Assembly (NCBI GenBank): GCA_936432065.2
Contig: OW386290.2
Coordinates: forward strand, 142,673,677-142,737,676
Direction of reading: 5' to 3'
Source: Rutpela maculata
Taxonomy: Eukaryota; Arthropoda; Insecta; Coleoptera; Cerambycidae
DNA: 64,000 nucleotides
A program made the translations under genes and the position numbers. The notes under the pieces are model-generated. The model was not told where the DNA came from. It did no database searches and saw only the letters and a list, made by a program, of their open reading frames with translations. Shown in pieces: positions 46,011 through 56,470 of this stretch. Each line of letters starts with the position of its first letter. Position 1 is the stretch's first letter.

Positions 46011-47477
46011 CACGGGTATCAGTTTCATGTCATTAAAAAAAGCCGGTGGTGGGAACGACTAAACGAACAAAAAAACCTTATATAACATGGGGTCTAAAGC
46101 CCATAGTTTTAGAAAAAAATAAGTAAACAAAAATTTTGAAAATTTTCAGTAATATTGTTTGAGAACTGCTGGAATGTTGAGATAGGCTTTTATCTTTGCG
46201 TATGTCGGCGCTTCTAACCATCAAATACGCTAATATGACTCTATCAAAGTGTCGCGCTCCTTTGTTAGAGACCGCGCGTCGGCGAGGACACAAGTTGATA
46301 ATCATCACACTTTTTTATGGCTTTTTAAAAGTAGGTAAGGTAAGGTCTTTAGCGGTGCGGTAAGGGTGAAAGACGTCGGCATTTTCTGAGGGCTTAGTAG
46401 ATCTGAAGAAAACTATACTCTCCCTTGTGCAATATTTTAGTTTCTGTGGGCACTTCGTTAAGTACACACGTTCCAACCCGTTCATTGTTTTTGTATGTTG
46501 CTTTTGTTCTTTGTGATTTTTGGGCCACGTATTTACAGTTAAGATTTATTTTGTTGACTTACCGTTCAAGTCGTTAAGTTCTTGATTACGTACAGACACT
46601 ACTTACTTGTTCGTTCTTTTTGTGTTGCTTTTTGGATTTTGGACCAAGTTTTTGTTTTTATTTGCTTTATTGACAACGTTAGTTGATAGTTTAGTGTGTG
46701 GTATTTTAAAACGCAGATTTTGAACGCTATGGGAGATTACACTTACCCAGAGCTCGTGGAAATGCAGCTGCTGCGGAACAGCTTTATAATAATAATTTAT
46801 TGGTAAGTTCTAGATTTATCGAATATTTTAGTTTTCGATACCTGATTGGCAATTCGTTAAATAAATCATATTTTTTCCTAACTTAAAATACACATAATTG
46901 TTTTCTGTTATCGTATCTCAGACGTCTAACTCTTTATTTTGCAATAATTACGCATTTTTTAAGCTTTTAACCCAGAACACTCATTTAGGTTACAAATGTT
47001 AATAAAGCACATTTAAGTCTGATAAATTATAAACAACAATAAAAGCTTCAATATTTTGTTCTAAATTAAAAAAACACACATGTAAAGAAATGCTGTGTTT
47101 AAACCTCTACGCCCATCATTTGCTTGCAGTTCTGCAAAAGGAGATAACGAATTATTTACATTTTTATAACTGGTTCGGTTGAGGCGGTCATCAAAGGTGC
47201 CGCCCTTCTTTGCTTTGAAACGCGGGCCGGCGAGAACGAGTCGGTCGGTAATCTTTGCACTTTTTTTGACAATTTAAAAATTTTATAATTGGGAAGTACA
47301 CGTCCATTGACCCAGAAAGGCAATGGTTCTCAATTTCCTACCCTAATATTCAAATTGTTAGCCTAGGTCAGTTTTTTCAATGTGCCCCTAGAGGAAAAAG
47401 TCATAAAGGTTTTTTGTTTGTCTAGTCGGTCCCCATTACCAGTTTTTTTTTAATGACATGAAACTGATTACACCCTG
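46011..47477 (+). mobile_element. TIR element with CAGGGTGTAATCAG-like ends and a transposase first exon
   Basis: Left CACGGGTATCAGTTTCATGT and right inverse ACATGAAACTGATTACACCCTG match over roughly 75 bp, through GGTTTTTTTGTTYGT. Two direct blocks of about 120 bp lie inside (around 46235-46320 and 47180-47280). The interior also has the exon listed at 46731. Confidence 0.7.
46731..46801 (+). pseudogene. First exon of a mariner-like transposase (N-terminal HTH)
   Basis: ATG at 46731 gives MGDYTYPELVEM; after a small frame break comes GNAAAAEQLYNNNL, directly followed by a GTAAGT donor. This layout is the N-terminal helix-turn-helix (DUF4817-type) found in many insect Tc1/mariner-related transposases. 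The expected next stretch (RHPDHHPPIRHKL) occurs at 49030 on the same strand, in a related copy. Confidence 0.5.
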
Positions 47478-47569
47478 AATACCCACTTTGCATCTAAACA
47501 ACTGAAATTACAGACCATCAAAAATTAAAATATTTAATTTTCTTCTAATAAATGGCAAGCAGTAACTTA

Positions 47570-48692
47570 CAGAGACGAACCCAGCTATTTTTTTTTGGGG
47601 GGGGGGGGGGGAAGCTACAACTAATTTGCCAACTGCCCATTTTTTTTACAACTTATATTTTCTTATGTTTTTTTTTATTTCAGACTTAATCTATAAGTAG
47701 CCTAGCGATACAAATATTATGCAAAAGAAGTTTAACTAAACTACATGATGTAGGCGCTAGACCTAAGTTGACCCCGCGCTCTCCTTCGTCTAGAAGCTAC
47801 TGGATGAGGTAACCATTATAGTTTAATGACCGTGGAGAAAAACAAGATACAATACGATTACGCGCAAGTCGGGGCGCAAGCTCGTGAACGTCCGCGCTAG
47901 TACGGCTACCGGCCACTTCTCACTTCACATTGTGATACGCAATAGGTAGCATTAAGGCAGGGAGCCAGCCTTATCGGCATGCTTTGAACTCATTCGTAAA
48001 AGAGAACTGGTCCGCTGGAATTCCAATTATCTTCAAAGCGTACCAACAATGTCGGGTCCCAGCAGCTGGATCGTCTGTAGACCCCGTTATAGTCCCAGAT
48101 TCTAATTCAGTGTCCTCTAAGAATTCAATATTTTAACAATTTCTGACCGACAACAATTTGTTATTATTATTATCTCTCGTTGAGAGGTTGGTAACTGATA
48201 TTAGTGGTACTCAGTATAAACCAACAACCAACGACTTTATAGCTAGGACAAAGCATTGTATTGATAAAGGCAAAAAGGAGTAATATTCTAATATTTCTAA
48301 TGTAAGACAGTCTTTGTGAATTGTATGCTCTGGCCGTGCCGTCTACTGGGTCGAACGTCGAATTTCCGCGAGTTGACGAGTTTATTTTGTTGGCCCGTCG
48401 CGTAGGCCTGTCGCGTAGGCCCGTCGCGTAGGCCCGTCGGCGTTGTGCGTTGTCCGTCGACTATTCGGTGGCTGTCACATCAGTCGCATCTAGTCATAAA
48501 TAATATCAATTAAAATTATTTATAAAAAATGGTCATAGTGACAGTGTCATTTAATTCTTATCAAATCATTATTCGTTTTTTTGCAATTATACCCAATAAA
48601 GATTTTTTTACATTTTTGGTGATTTTCTCAACTCAATCAACATTGGGGGGGGGGGGCATACCCCCCCATAACCCCCCGTGGGCTCGTCTCTG
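47570..48692. mobile_element. hAT-like element with CAGAGACGARCCCA ends
   Basis: TIRs CAGAGACGAACCCAG and the inverse TGGGCTCGTCTCTG, with G-runs just inside the left end and C-runs just inside the right. Flanks AGTAACTTA (left) and AGTAACTAA (right) look like an 8-bp duplication with one difference. The interior includes a short tandem GTCGCGTAGGCCC repeat (about 48397-48440). No transposase seen. Confidence 0.75.
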
Positions 48693-49029
48693 AGTAACTA
48701 AGGTGGCTTTGAAAACAATCAAATATTAGGCTTGTCAAACTTTTTTGTTGGCTTATCAGTGTTTTCATTATAATTTTAAGCATTGGCAGAATTGATAAAG
48801 ACAAGGAGTAAGCGCCAAAGAGAGATGGCGCTCAGAAAGAACCAAAATAAATGAAAATATGCAAGCGCAATTTATGAGTTGCAGTTGACTACACATTTAT
48901 TATGCGTGTAAAAAATGTCGGCGTCTTTGGGGTTGCGGTAAAGATCAAAGACATATATGGTTCGATGTTTAACAATGCGAGTTGATTCGTTTAGTCAGAG
49001 ATAAGGCTAGATCATGCTGTTGAATTAAT
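48693..49029. other. Non-coding
   Basis: 48780-48990 resembles the 46190-46380 zone (CGGTAAAGATCAAAGAC against CGGTAAGGGTGAAAGAC), so it is probably the 5' part of a second transposase element. Confidence 0.4.
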
Positions 49030-49947
49030 TTACGGCATCCTGACCATCATCCTCCCATTCGCCATAAATTGGTAGCAACCATCAATAACAGTTTTCACAG
49101 TACAGGAAATGTTTGTAAGTTAAGACCAAAGAATTACAATTTACAAAATCGGCAAATTGAAAACGAACAACGCATTTTACAATATTTTAGAGAAAATCCA
49201 AGATATAGCATAAGGCAAGTAGCATTAAATCTAAATAATAAGAACATGGTTTGGCGCTGCTGGTTTGGCGCTGCTTGAAAAAACATTCAAGTCAAAATAT
49301 TTACATACCCTAGAAGATGGTGATACAGACAGCAGATTGGATTTCTGTTTTTGGGCCCAGGGCGAATTTTTAAACAAGGTATACATTTTTTGAAAAACGT
49401 CATATTTACTGATGTGATGAGGCAACATTTACCACCAATGGGATAGTATCCTCCCAGAATTGCCATTTTTGGGCTGACGAAAATCCCCACTGGTTTATAA
49501 GTATTAAAAGGCAATAAGTGAATTCTTTTCATCTGCACTAGTGCAGACAATAGAAGGAGATATAGAGAGATTATACATACGTTGAAAACAGATACATTTG
49601 CTCTGGTGCAGACAGTGCAGACGAAAAGAACTGACCTATCATGTGTCAAAAGTTAACGTTTGGTGTGGTTCATGGAATGGCCAGATTATTGGGCCTTTTT
49701 TCATTTCGAGATTGAATGGGGAAGCGTATACAAATTTCTTGCAAAATGAAATGTAATTCTTTCTCGATAATCTGCTGTAAGATGTCAGAAGAGACTTATA
49801 TTATCAACATGACGGTGCCCCGGCTCATAACGTTGCAAGGGGTTGGCTAGAAGACAATTTTCCAGGTAGATGGATAGATCTAAGAAGACAAGTGCAGGAG
49901 TTTCCCCCTACGTCTCCAGCTCCATGAAAAGTGGGACGCACTGTATA
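49030..49947 (+). pseudogene. Mariner-like transposase, dead copy
   Basis: Reads RHPDHHPPIRHKLVATINNS (HTH), ENEQRILQYFRENPRYSIRQVAL, then frame-broken HFLKNVIFTD (first catalytic Asp), VNVWCGSWNGQIIGPFFI, LNGEAYTNFLQNEM, YYQHDGAPAHNVARGWLE (second Asp) and NFPGRWIDLR. It is cut at PTSPAP just before the third Asp and joined to a terminus, AAAAGTGGGACGCACTG followed by TATA. The DDE_3-type motifs place it in the IS630/Tc1/mariner group. A 3' deletion and many stops make it inactive. Confidence 0.75.
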
Positions 49948-50806
49948 TATCTTTTACAGAAACTAAGAAGCTGATGAACATTTCTGAAAATATTCCTGTA
50001 CCTATATCGTTATTGGCATCGTAGGCCAAGAGTTTTTATTAAAAAAGTGGGACACGCTTTCTTTTGTTGGTCAGTAGCTTTAATTAAAAAAAAAATCATG
50101 AAAATCGCTCTAGCGAGAGACGCTTGGAAAACGCCCTCCTTTTTAAATATACATTTTTTTAATTCCGCCTTGTATGCATATGGAAATAACAGATTTGGCC
50201 GAATTGGCGCCTTACATACTTGCCACTTTGTTATCTGCTCGTTACTACTTAAACTTGATCAAACAGGATTACGTATTGATTTTAGGGGTGTCACTTTGAC
50301 CTTGACGCAGAGAAGTATGGAAATAGCCAAGATATTAATAATTCGTCAACGGCTGACTTGAATCTCTCGATTATTTATTAATCGGCAAACAAGTTCGATC
50401 CGATTAAATATGCACTCGATTACTCGATAAAAGATTCTTTATTTCTATGTACTATATAAATATACGCGTAACATATTGAGGGATATTTCCTGAATATTGA
50501 ATATTTATCAAAATTAACGTTATTTAAAGAAATGATAGTCAATACGTGTTGAAAGTTTTCTCGTAAATATATTAGCAGGTTTTAAAAAGTATAATTACAC
50601 ACGAAAAAAACAGGAACAAAATTTCAAATGATGTAACCGTAATTAAAAATAGTGCTAATATTGGTTTAGGCATAAATATTATTATGTACATTTTTGTATA
50701 AATATTATTACTAAATTTGTTTGTTAATGAGTTATTTCCAAATCCATGTTTTTATTGTAGCTGCCGTGAGGTAAATATCATATTCCTATTCTCAAATATA
50801 TACAGT
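49948..50806. other. Non-coding between two mariner-like copies
   Basis: AT-rich. A GTGGGACACGC string at about 50046 may be a further mariner-type end. The plus-strand frame at 50047-50361 has no family resemblance and is not called. Confidence 0.35.
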
Positions 50807-51299
50807 GTGTCCCACTTTCTATGGAGCCACTCTCATATCTCGCTCATCTGATATGGGAATATTTTGAAATTTTGGTGGTGAATAGATACCTATAAAGTGA
50901 GTCTTAAGACCACATTTGATTTTGGTCAGAGGCGTCCGATTGTAGGATAGAGAAGGGGGGTCGATATTCAATAAAAAGTATTAGCGATTTGTTTAGAAAA
51001 ATACCAGTAAGATATTCTTAATTGCTACCTTTAGAAACACCTTTGTACAAGAAAACAGCGTAATGGGTTCAAAGGTGTTTGAGATAGGGGCCGTCAAAAA
51101 AACAATGTTTTCAACTAAAAATAATTTTTATCTGTAAAACGGATTCTCAAATGAAAAAAATGATATATTCTTCATTTTTTTATTAGAATAATGTATTGTA
51201 CTAGTTCGAATTATATAGTAATTATTTATTTAATAAGGCAAGAATTCTAATTCGTGCATACCTACCATTTTTTTAACAAATAATCTTACGTTGCTCAAA

Positions 51300-51608
51300 C
51301 CTTTTTCTTAGATGGCGTGTAACTTTTCTAATCTCAGTCGGAGTGATTTCAACACATGCTTGTCTAATTCTGATCACTAACTCTTCTTGGCTACGTGGTC
51401 TGATCTTGTACTCTATATTTTTTAAACGACCCCACAAATAGAAATCAAGTGGCGTCAGGTCCGGAGACCTAGGGGGAAACTCCTGCAGTCAAGTGACTCC
51501 TTTGACCTATCCATCTACCTGGAAAATTGCCTTCTAGCCGACCTCTTGCAACGTTATGAGCCGGAGCATCATCAAGTTGATAATACAAGTCTTTTCTGAC
51601 ATCTTGCG
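51300..51608 (-). pseudogene. Mariner-like transposase, catalytic core part 2
   Basis: The minus strand reads QDVRKDLYYQLDDAPAHNVA (second Asp region), FPGRWIGQR, then SPDLTPLDFYLWGRLKN (third Asp) and VTRHLRKRFEQRK to the end. It is the continuation of the 53694-54010 piece across the inserted element. Confidence 0.8.
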
Positions 51609-52371
51609 GGGTCATTCCATGCCAAATCAACCAATAAAAATAAAATTTTGAAACTTGACTTCTCCGATTTTGATAATTTTTGGTGAAAATGTTGTACCTG
51701 TCAACAACATGAAAATTTCAATTTTTTGATTTTTTGTGATTATTGGTTCTTGAGTAATAAGTCTTTGAAAATTGAAAGGAAGTCAGTAATTTTGGAAAAT
51801 AGGGATTTTTAAATAACAATATCTCCAAAACGATAAGAGATATAAGGGTGGCACAAACGTCAATTTATGGTGTTTAAGCAATATGTTTCTATTTGTAGTT
51901 AAAAAATGTTGTAACCTGAAATTTAAAGGTCGAGGTCAAGGTCACAAGTATAAAAGTAATTTTTCTCAAAAAGCATATTTTTGAAAATTATTTAAAAAAT
52001 TGTATTTGTCCCTGGTGGTCATATCTACCATTGCATACAATTTCAAAGTGGGGCAACAACGGGAACATTGTACAAAAAATATTATTTTAGGACAATGTGT
52101 ACTTTCAAGACACTAATCGCAAAGTTTAGTATTTTATTTTGCAATTTACAATTTTGAATTTACATAATCAAAAGAGTTGTTATTATTAGTCTTGGAAATA
52201 GGTTTGAGTAACCACCCCCACCCCCCCACGTTTCCCTGCCACAACCACTTTTGTCATACATGATAACATGATTGCGATAATAAGCATAATTAAATACCAA
52301 ATGGGTAATATAGAATGAAATATGTTGTACGCAAAAAAAAAACATTTATTGGTGGTACCCATGGGCGCAGC

Positions 52372-52548
52372 CAGGGGCGTACCCAGGATTTTGTTTCGGG
52401 GGGGTTCGACTAACAAAAAATGTTTGTAAATGTAAATATACACTTTTCTTTTAACAATTTCCACCAAAGGTTAGCTTTTGGATATGAAAAGTATATATTT
52501 TCTGGGGGGTTCGAACCCCGCTAACCCCCCCCCCTGGGTACGGCCTTG
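52372..52548. mobile_element. hAT-type MITE (177 bp)
   Basis: Inverse ends CAGGGGCGTACCCAGG and CCTGGGTACGGCCTTG, with inner GGGGGGGTTCGA and TCGAACCCC also inverse. The TIR style is hAT. No matching 8-bp duplication was seen, so the insertion may have been followed by a deletion. Confidence 0.65.
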
Positions 52549-52559
52549 AGTACACATCC

Positions 52560-53127
52560 TAGCCACCAGAAATCATCATACATGGCACTGACAAAGCCAG
52601 AAATTTCCTCAAATTCTATATTAGGTAAACCAACTCCAAGGTTAAATTCAGTACTCTTACTGCTGTTTAGAGTTTTCCTCTCAAAACCATTTCTTTCTTA
52701 GGTATGAAACAATGGTATTGTTGAATTCCATGAACAGGTTTCATTTTGTCAAATCTGCTTTCAAGAGATAAAGTATAAAGTATTCTGCTGATGGTCATCA
52801 TCTGTGCAATAAATAATATTAAAAATTTTTATGCTCTCAGTCACAAAGGTGTCGAGGTGTTAAAATTTGATCAGAGTAATGTCGTTATAGACTTGCTTTC
52901 GCCGCAAGTCGTTTTACAGTTCCACCTAGTCCATCACATACATTTTTGCCATGACTGGTAGCAAAAAAATGCCATTCTGCTTTTACGTTATAATAATCAG
53001 ACTCGCGAAAACGCATATTTAACATGTTTTGTCGGTTTTTATCCATTGCTCTATTGATAATATTAAGTAATAATTTAATTTGATTTAAAATTTGATTTAA
53101 AATGTTCAAAACCTGATAAATATACAC
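52560..53127 (-). pseudogene. Decayed gene with AEWHFFATSHGK motif, carried by the GGGTCATTCC element
   Basis: On the minus strand, FRESDYYNVKAEWHFFATSH continues as GKNVCDGLGGTVKRLAAKAS. After stops and shifts it ends EFNLGVGLPNIEFEEISGFV, then SAMYDDFWWLGCV, at about 52560. I recall many uncharacterised insect proteins pairing an EWHFFATxHGKxxCDGxGGTxKR block with a C-terminal VAxxYDxxWWxG strip, so both pieces in order support the assignment. Function unknown; its place between TIRs suggests a transposition gene. The protein is truncated next to the hAT MITE at 52372-52548. Confidence 0.6.
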
Positions 53128-53693
53128 CTAATTATCCACTATCCGCGGCAAACGACGGATCTAGGCTAGTCGCGCGCCGGGTCTGAGCGACGCGGTTAGG
53201 CGATATTTTTATGTACCAACACTTTTATTATTTATTTACTTACTTATTTGTCGTCACCCCACTTTCAATATTGGCACAGAGGTACAGGAAAGTTCAGTTA
53301 ATATTACTTAATTTTTTAAGTTGAAAAAAAAAATTACTTTTTTAGATAATACCATTTGAGTATTTATGATCTTGAGAGTGACCTTGAGACAAAGAAATTA
53401 TGTCCATTTTTTTAAATAGAAATAAACTTTAGTTCATAAGCTACAAAACGAGTGCTTATACAAAAAATTTCTTCTTCAGCATCCTCAGATAATAATTATT
53501 AAAAATACCCCTGTTGTAATAAAATGTGTTAATTTTTTATTCTTTCGAGTCCTATAGAAAAAAAACTACTCGTCAGAAAAATTTTAAATTCTGGATTTTT
53601 AATACCTTGGAGGGGTTAAACATGTGTACCAAAATTCGTTAAAATCTGAATGGTAATTTTTTTTTGCTTGGTTGATTTGATATGGAATGACCC

Positions 53694-54010
53694 TGCGGCA
53701 GATTATTTCGTTTTGCAACAAATTTGGATACGCTTCCCCATTCAATTTCGGAATAAAAAAAGGCCAAATAATCTGGTCATTCCATAGACCACAATAAACG
53801 TTAACATACTGCCTTTTAGTACTGATAAACCAGTGGGGATTTTCGTCAGACCAAAAACGGCGATTCTGACAGCATACTATCCCATTGGTGGTAAATGATG
53901 CCTCATCAGTAAATGTAACGTTTTTCAGAAAATGATTGTTTAAAAATTCACCCTGGGCCCAAACACAGAAATCCAATTTTTTTCGTGGCGTACTAAGGTC
54001 TTTATTAACA
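53694..54010 (-). pseudogene. Mariner-like transposase, catalytic core part 1
   Basis: An open minus-strand reading: DFCVWAQGEFLNNHFLKNVT, FTDEASFTTNGIVCCQNRRF (first Asp in FTDEA), WSDENPHW, VNVYCGLWNDQIIWPFFIPK, LNGEAYPNLLQNEI. It breaks exactly at the TIR of the 51609-53693 element. The 5' side is interrupted at 54006 by the SINE. The same family is better preserved here than at 49030. Confidence 0.8.
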
Positions 54011-54353
54011 TTCCGTTGAAGCAACGTCGAGCGCGGTTAGTACTTGGATGGGTGACCACCCATCTTGGGAAATACAGCGTTCTCGTCCCACCTTCTAGCG
54101 GCTTGTATATCAGTGTATACGCGAAAGCTACGTAATTTCGGACGAGGATTACGTAGTGGATATAACATCCTTCAGAGGGGATGTAAAGCAGGCGGTCCCT
54201 TGTCTATTAAATGTTAGGCAAGTAAAAGATCCCTACTCTTCTTAAGGGAAGAGGTTCGGCAAAATTTCCAAGTTGGGGGTAGCTCGTCTCCTGGCGTCGG
54301 TGATAAGCCCTGGTAGCGGAAATAGGCCAACGTTAAATAAATAGATAAAAAAA
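54007..54353 (+). mobile_element. 5S rRNA-derived SINE with 12-bp TSD
   Basis: Positions 54014-54060 match the 3' half of 5S rRNA (AAGCAACGTC, then GCGCGGTTAGTACTTGGATG, then GGTGACC). A 290-bp body follows and ends in AAATAGATAAAAAAAAA. Target-site duplications AAGGTCTTTATT lie at 53995-54006 and 54354-54365. The 5' half of the 5S head, with box A, is missing, so this copy is 5'-truncated. Insertion is inside the mariner transposase frame. Confidence 0.9.
54014..54060 (+). pseudogene. 5S rRNA-derived head of the SINE
   Basis: Close match to the conserved 3' part of eukaryotic 5S rRNA, including the box C zone TTGGATGGGTGACC. It covers less than half of the 120-nt gene and continues into unrelated SINE body, so it is not a 5S gene. 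Confidence 0.85.
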
Positions 54354-54610
54354 AAGGTCTTTATTGAAGATTATTTAGAAAAATGGTAGGCATGTACGAA
54401 TTAGAATTTTTGCCTTATTAAGTATTAAATAAATATTTGTTTGTAAAATCAATTCAAACTAGTACAATACATTATTCTGAACAAAAAATGAAGAATACAT
54501 TTTTTTCTTTTGAGAATCTGTTTTACAGATAAAAATTATTTTTAGTTGAAAAAATTGTTTTTTTGACAGCCATAGTGGCAGTCTCGTACAAAGAAAAAAG
54601 ACATAGTCAC

Positions 54611-55124
54611 AGAAGACCTATACCAGAAACGACTTTTTGGCCTTCCCGCCAATATTGAATTTTATGCGCATATGTCATATGTCGGTGGTATTAATGTCAA
54701 CCTATAAATCCGCAGGTTTCTAAATTCACCGGTGGAGCGTACCGGTAAGCAATAACATTATATGATTGGCTATTTTGAAAACCAAAGCCAAAATCAGCTT
54801 CGAATTTTATCAACCAATGCGTCCAGCGGTGAATTTAGAAAGGTGCGGATTTATAGGTTGACAATACCACCGACAAGATGGCCGAAGGTCACCCCAATTT
54901 ACCAATGAAAGGGTGCGCTTGCACGCACTCAGTAATTTAGTCTAGTCGCTTAGTAATTTAGTACTCGACCAATGTGGACAGCGTGTTTTAGCCAAGTAAT
55001 TTAGTGGAAAGCAATTACTAAATTACTGGACCGTCTCTCTACTCGACTAAATTACTGGATGCGTGCAAACGCACCCAAACATCGAACGTACCTCCGACAG
55101 TGACGCTTCTGGTATAGGTCTTCT
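54611..55124. mobile_element. MITE with two nested hairpins
   Basis: TIRs AGAAGACCTATACCAGAAAC and the inverse ending 55124, one mismatch. Inside are two separate inverse pairs: 54680-54720 against 54845-54885 (CGGTGGTATT, then CAACCTATAAATCCGC), and 54908-54945 against 55042-55077 (GGGTGCGCTTGCACGCA, then AGTAATTTAGT). Non-coding. Confidence 0.8.
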
Positions 55125-55770
55125 ATGGTTCAGGTGAGTACTTTGCCCAGCTCTACTCACCGGACCTGTCGAACCGCCGCTGGTCGCACAATCAACCTGT
55201 CCGCATTCATATCGATTCGATTCGTGTAATCAGCCGTTCATAATGCAATCAAATGTGGCTATAATAAAGAAGTAAAACGGAACACCAGCGCATGCATCGC
55301 CTGTGTAAATCATAGGTTCTATTTCACAATCCCGGCTATTATGGCGGAGTGGAATCGAACGATAATCTCCAAAACAAAACGACCGGACGGGCATTAAAAC
55401 TGTAACGCCAATTTGGAGGCACGGATTTAATGGACGACAAAAAGGTAGAAGTTTCGTAACGACACAATAAGAAAAAAACTCTGTAATGATTCCAGAAGAG
55501 TGTAATTTGCGTGTCATGAAGAATGGAAAAGTATACCTGTAACTGTTAACTGCGTTGTGTAGTCTGTTATAATTTACGAAAAAATGTACACAGTAGCTAT
55601 GAACGTTACTGTTGGTATTATTTAAGGATAAAATAACAATATTGAACTCTTTTTTGCAAGCAAAATATTTCTTCAATGACGCTGTCTTTCTCGCAGATCT
55701 GAACTATTAGTACACGCCAATTAGATTAAAAAACAGCGAATAGAACTAATAGAAGAAACAATTTTTCAAA
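55125..55770. other. Non-coding or undetermined
   Basis: A 148-codon minus-strand frame at 55230-55676 is open but lacks any family resemblance and is Phe/Tyr/Cys-rich, as AT-rich junk frames are. Not called as a gene. Confidence 0.3.
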
Positions 55771-56230
55771 AAAACCACCCTTAACTGGGACTTACCGCTG
55801 GTTTTTCACTTTTATTTTGTAAACCGTTCGTCGGAAGAGAAAAATGTATACGACATAAAAAATTTGTCGTTAAATTCTGCACAAAAAATGTCCTATTGGT
55901 CTTGTAGCTTATCCCCACCTATTTTGCGCTAACAGCGTACAGGTAAAAATCGATCTTACACGAAGTTTCACAGTGAATATCTCAAAACAGGTTACTTTAT
56001 CGAGAAAAATGCTCAGGAATGAATTTATAGAGCGGAATTTTCTCTATAAGATGCATGTATAGCGAGTTTGGACGCAAGTGATTTTTATTTATTTTCGTCT
56101 TTTTTCCACACAGATGGGTTTATAATTATGCATAAAATATATATAGACCGACGAAGATATAAGGACGGCCTCAGGCTATACCCGGAAGGATCACGGCAAT
56201 AAAAACTTCAGACATGAATAATTACCTTAA

Positions 56231-56470
56231 ATGTATATACAGGAGAGATTTAAAAACCAGGGAATCAAAACAATTACTGCTGTAGACGACGCTGACGAAC
56301 TCATAGCTCAAACCGTCTTAAATGAATCTCATGACGATACAGTGGTCATTGTCGGACAAGATATCGATCTTCTCGCATTGATTATCACTTTCGCACCTGA
56401 AGATAAAGATATCCGTTTCTTAAGAGAGGCTCAGGGAAAAATAAAGCGTACAGTTCTCGTCAGGATTTGA
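56231..56470 (+). pseudogene. PIN/FEN-like nuclease domain fragment of the transposon protein
   Basis: 79 codons open: RFKNQGIKTITAVDDADELI, AQTVLNESHDDTVVIVGQDI, DLLALIITFAPEDKDIRFLR, EAQGKIKRTV. The pattern DDADxLI...TVVIVGxDIDLL, with paired acidic residues at strand ends, is that of PIN/FEN-type metal-dependent nuclease folds. That assignment is inference from motif shape. It ends where the MITE array begins (56461). The middle of the protein is missing. Confidence 0.55.

Larger units (their letters stand above)
51609..53693 (-). mobile_element. GGGTCATTCC-ended transposon inserted in the mariner transposase
   Basis: Left TIR GGGTCATTCCATGCCAAATC; the right end is the inverse of GGGTCATTCCATATCAAATC, extending to TCAACCAA. 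A 4-bp duplication TGCG flanks it (51605-51608 and 53694-53697), and the interrupted transposase frame confirms both boundaries. It is 2,085 bp and carries a decayed gene (separate entry) and a later hAT MITE. Superfamily not known to me. Confidence 0.85.
50807..54590 (-). mobile_element. Second mariner-like element, split by a 2.1 kb insertion and a SINE
   Basis: The left terminus CAGTGTGTCCCACTTTCTAT is preceded by TA. Subterminal inverse blocks are 51090-51290 and 54370-54560, sharing AAAATAATTTTTATCTGTAAAAC in diverged form. The minus-strand transposase is in two pieces: 54010-53694 and 51604-51300. Removing 51609-53693 makes them adjacent. The right terminus is not found. Confidence 0.7.

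Noticed and set aside
54014..54060. 5S rRNA gene
   Set aside because: Only the 3' half of 5S is present and it runs straight into a SINE body bounded by target duplications.
55230..55676. 148-codon minus-strand frame
   Set aside because: Open but rich in Phe/Tyr/Cys/Asn without recognisable motifs, with no splice or promoter context. Typical of AT-rich chance frames.
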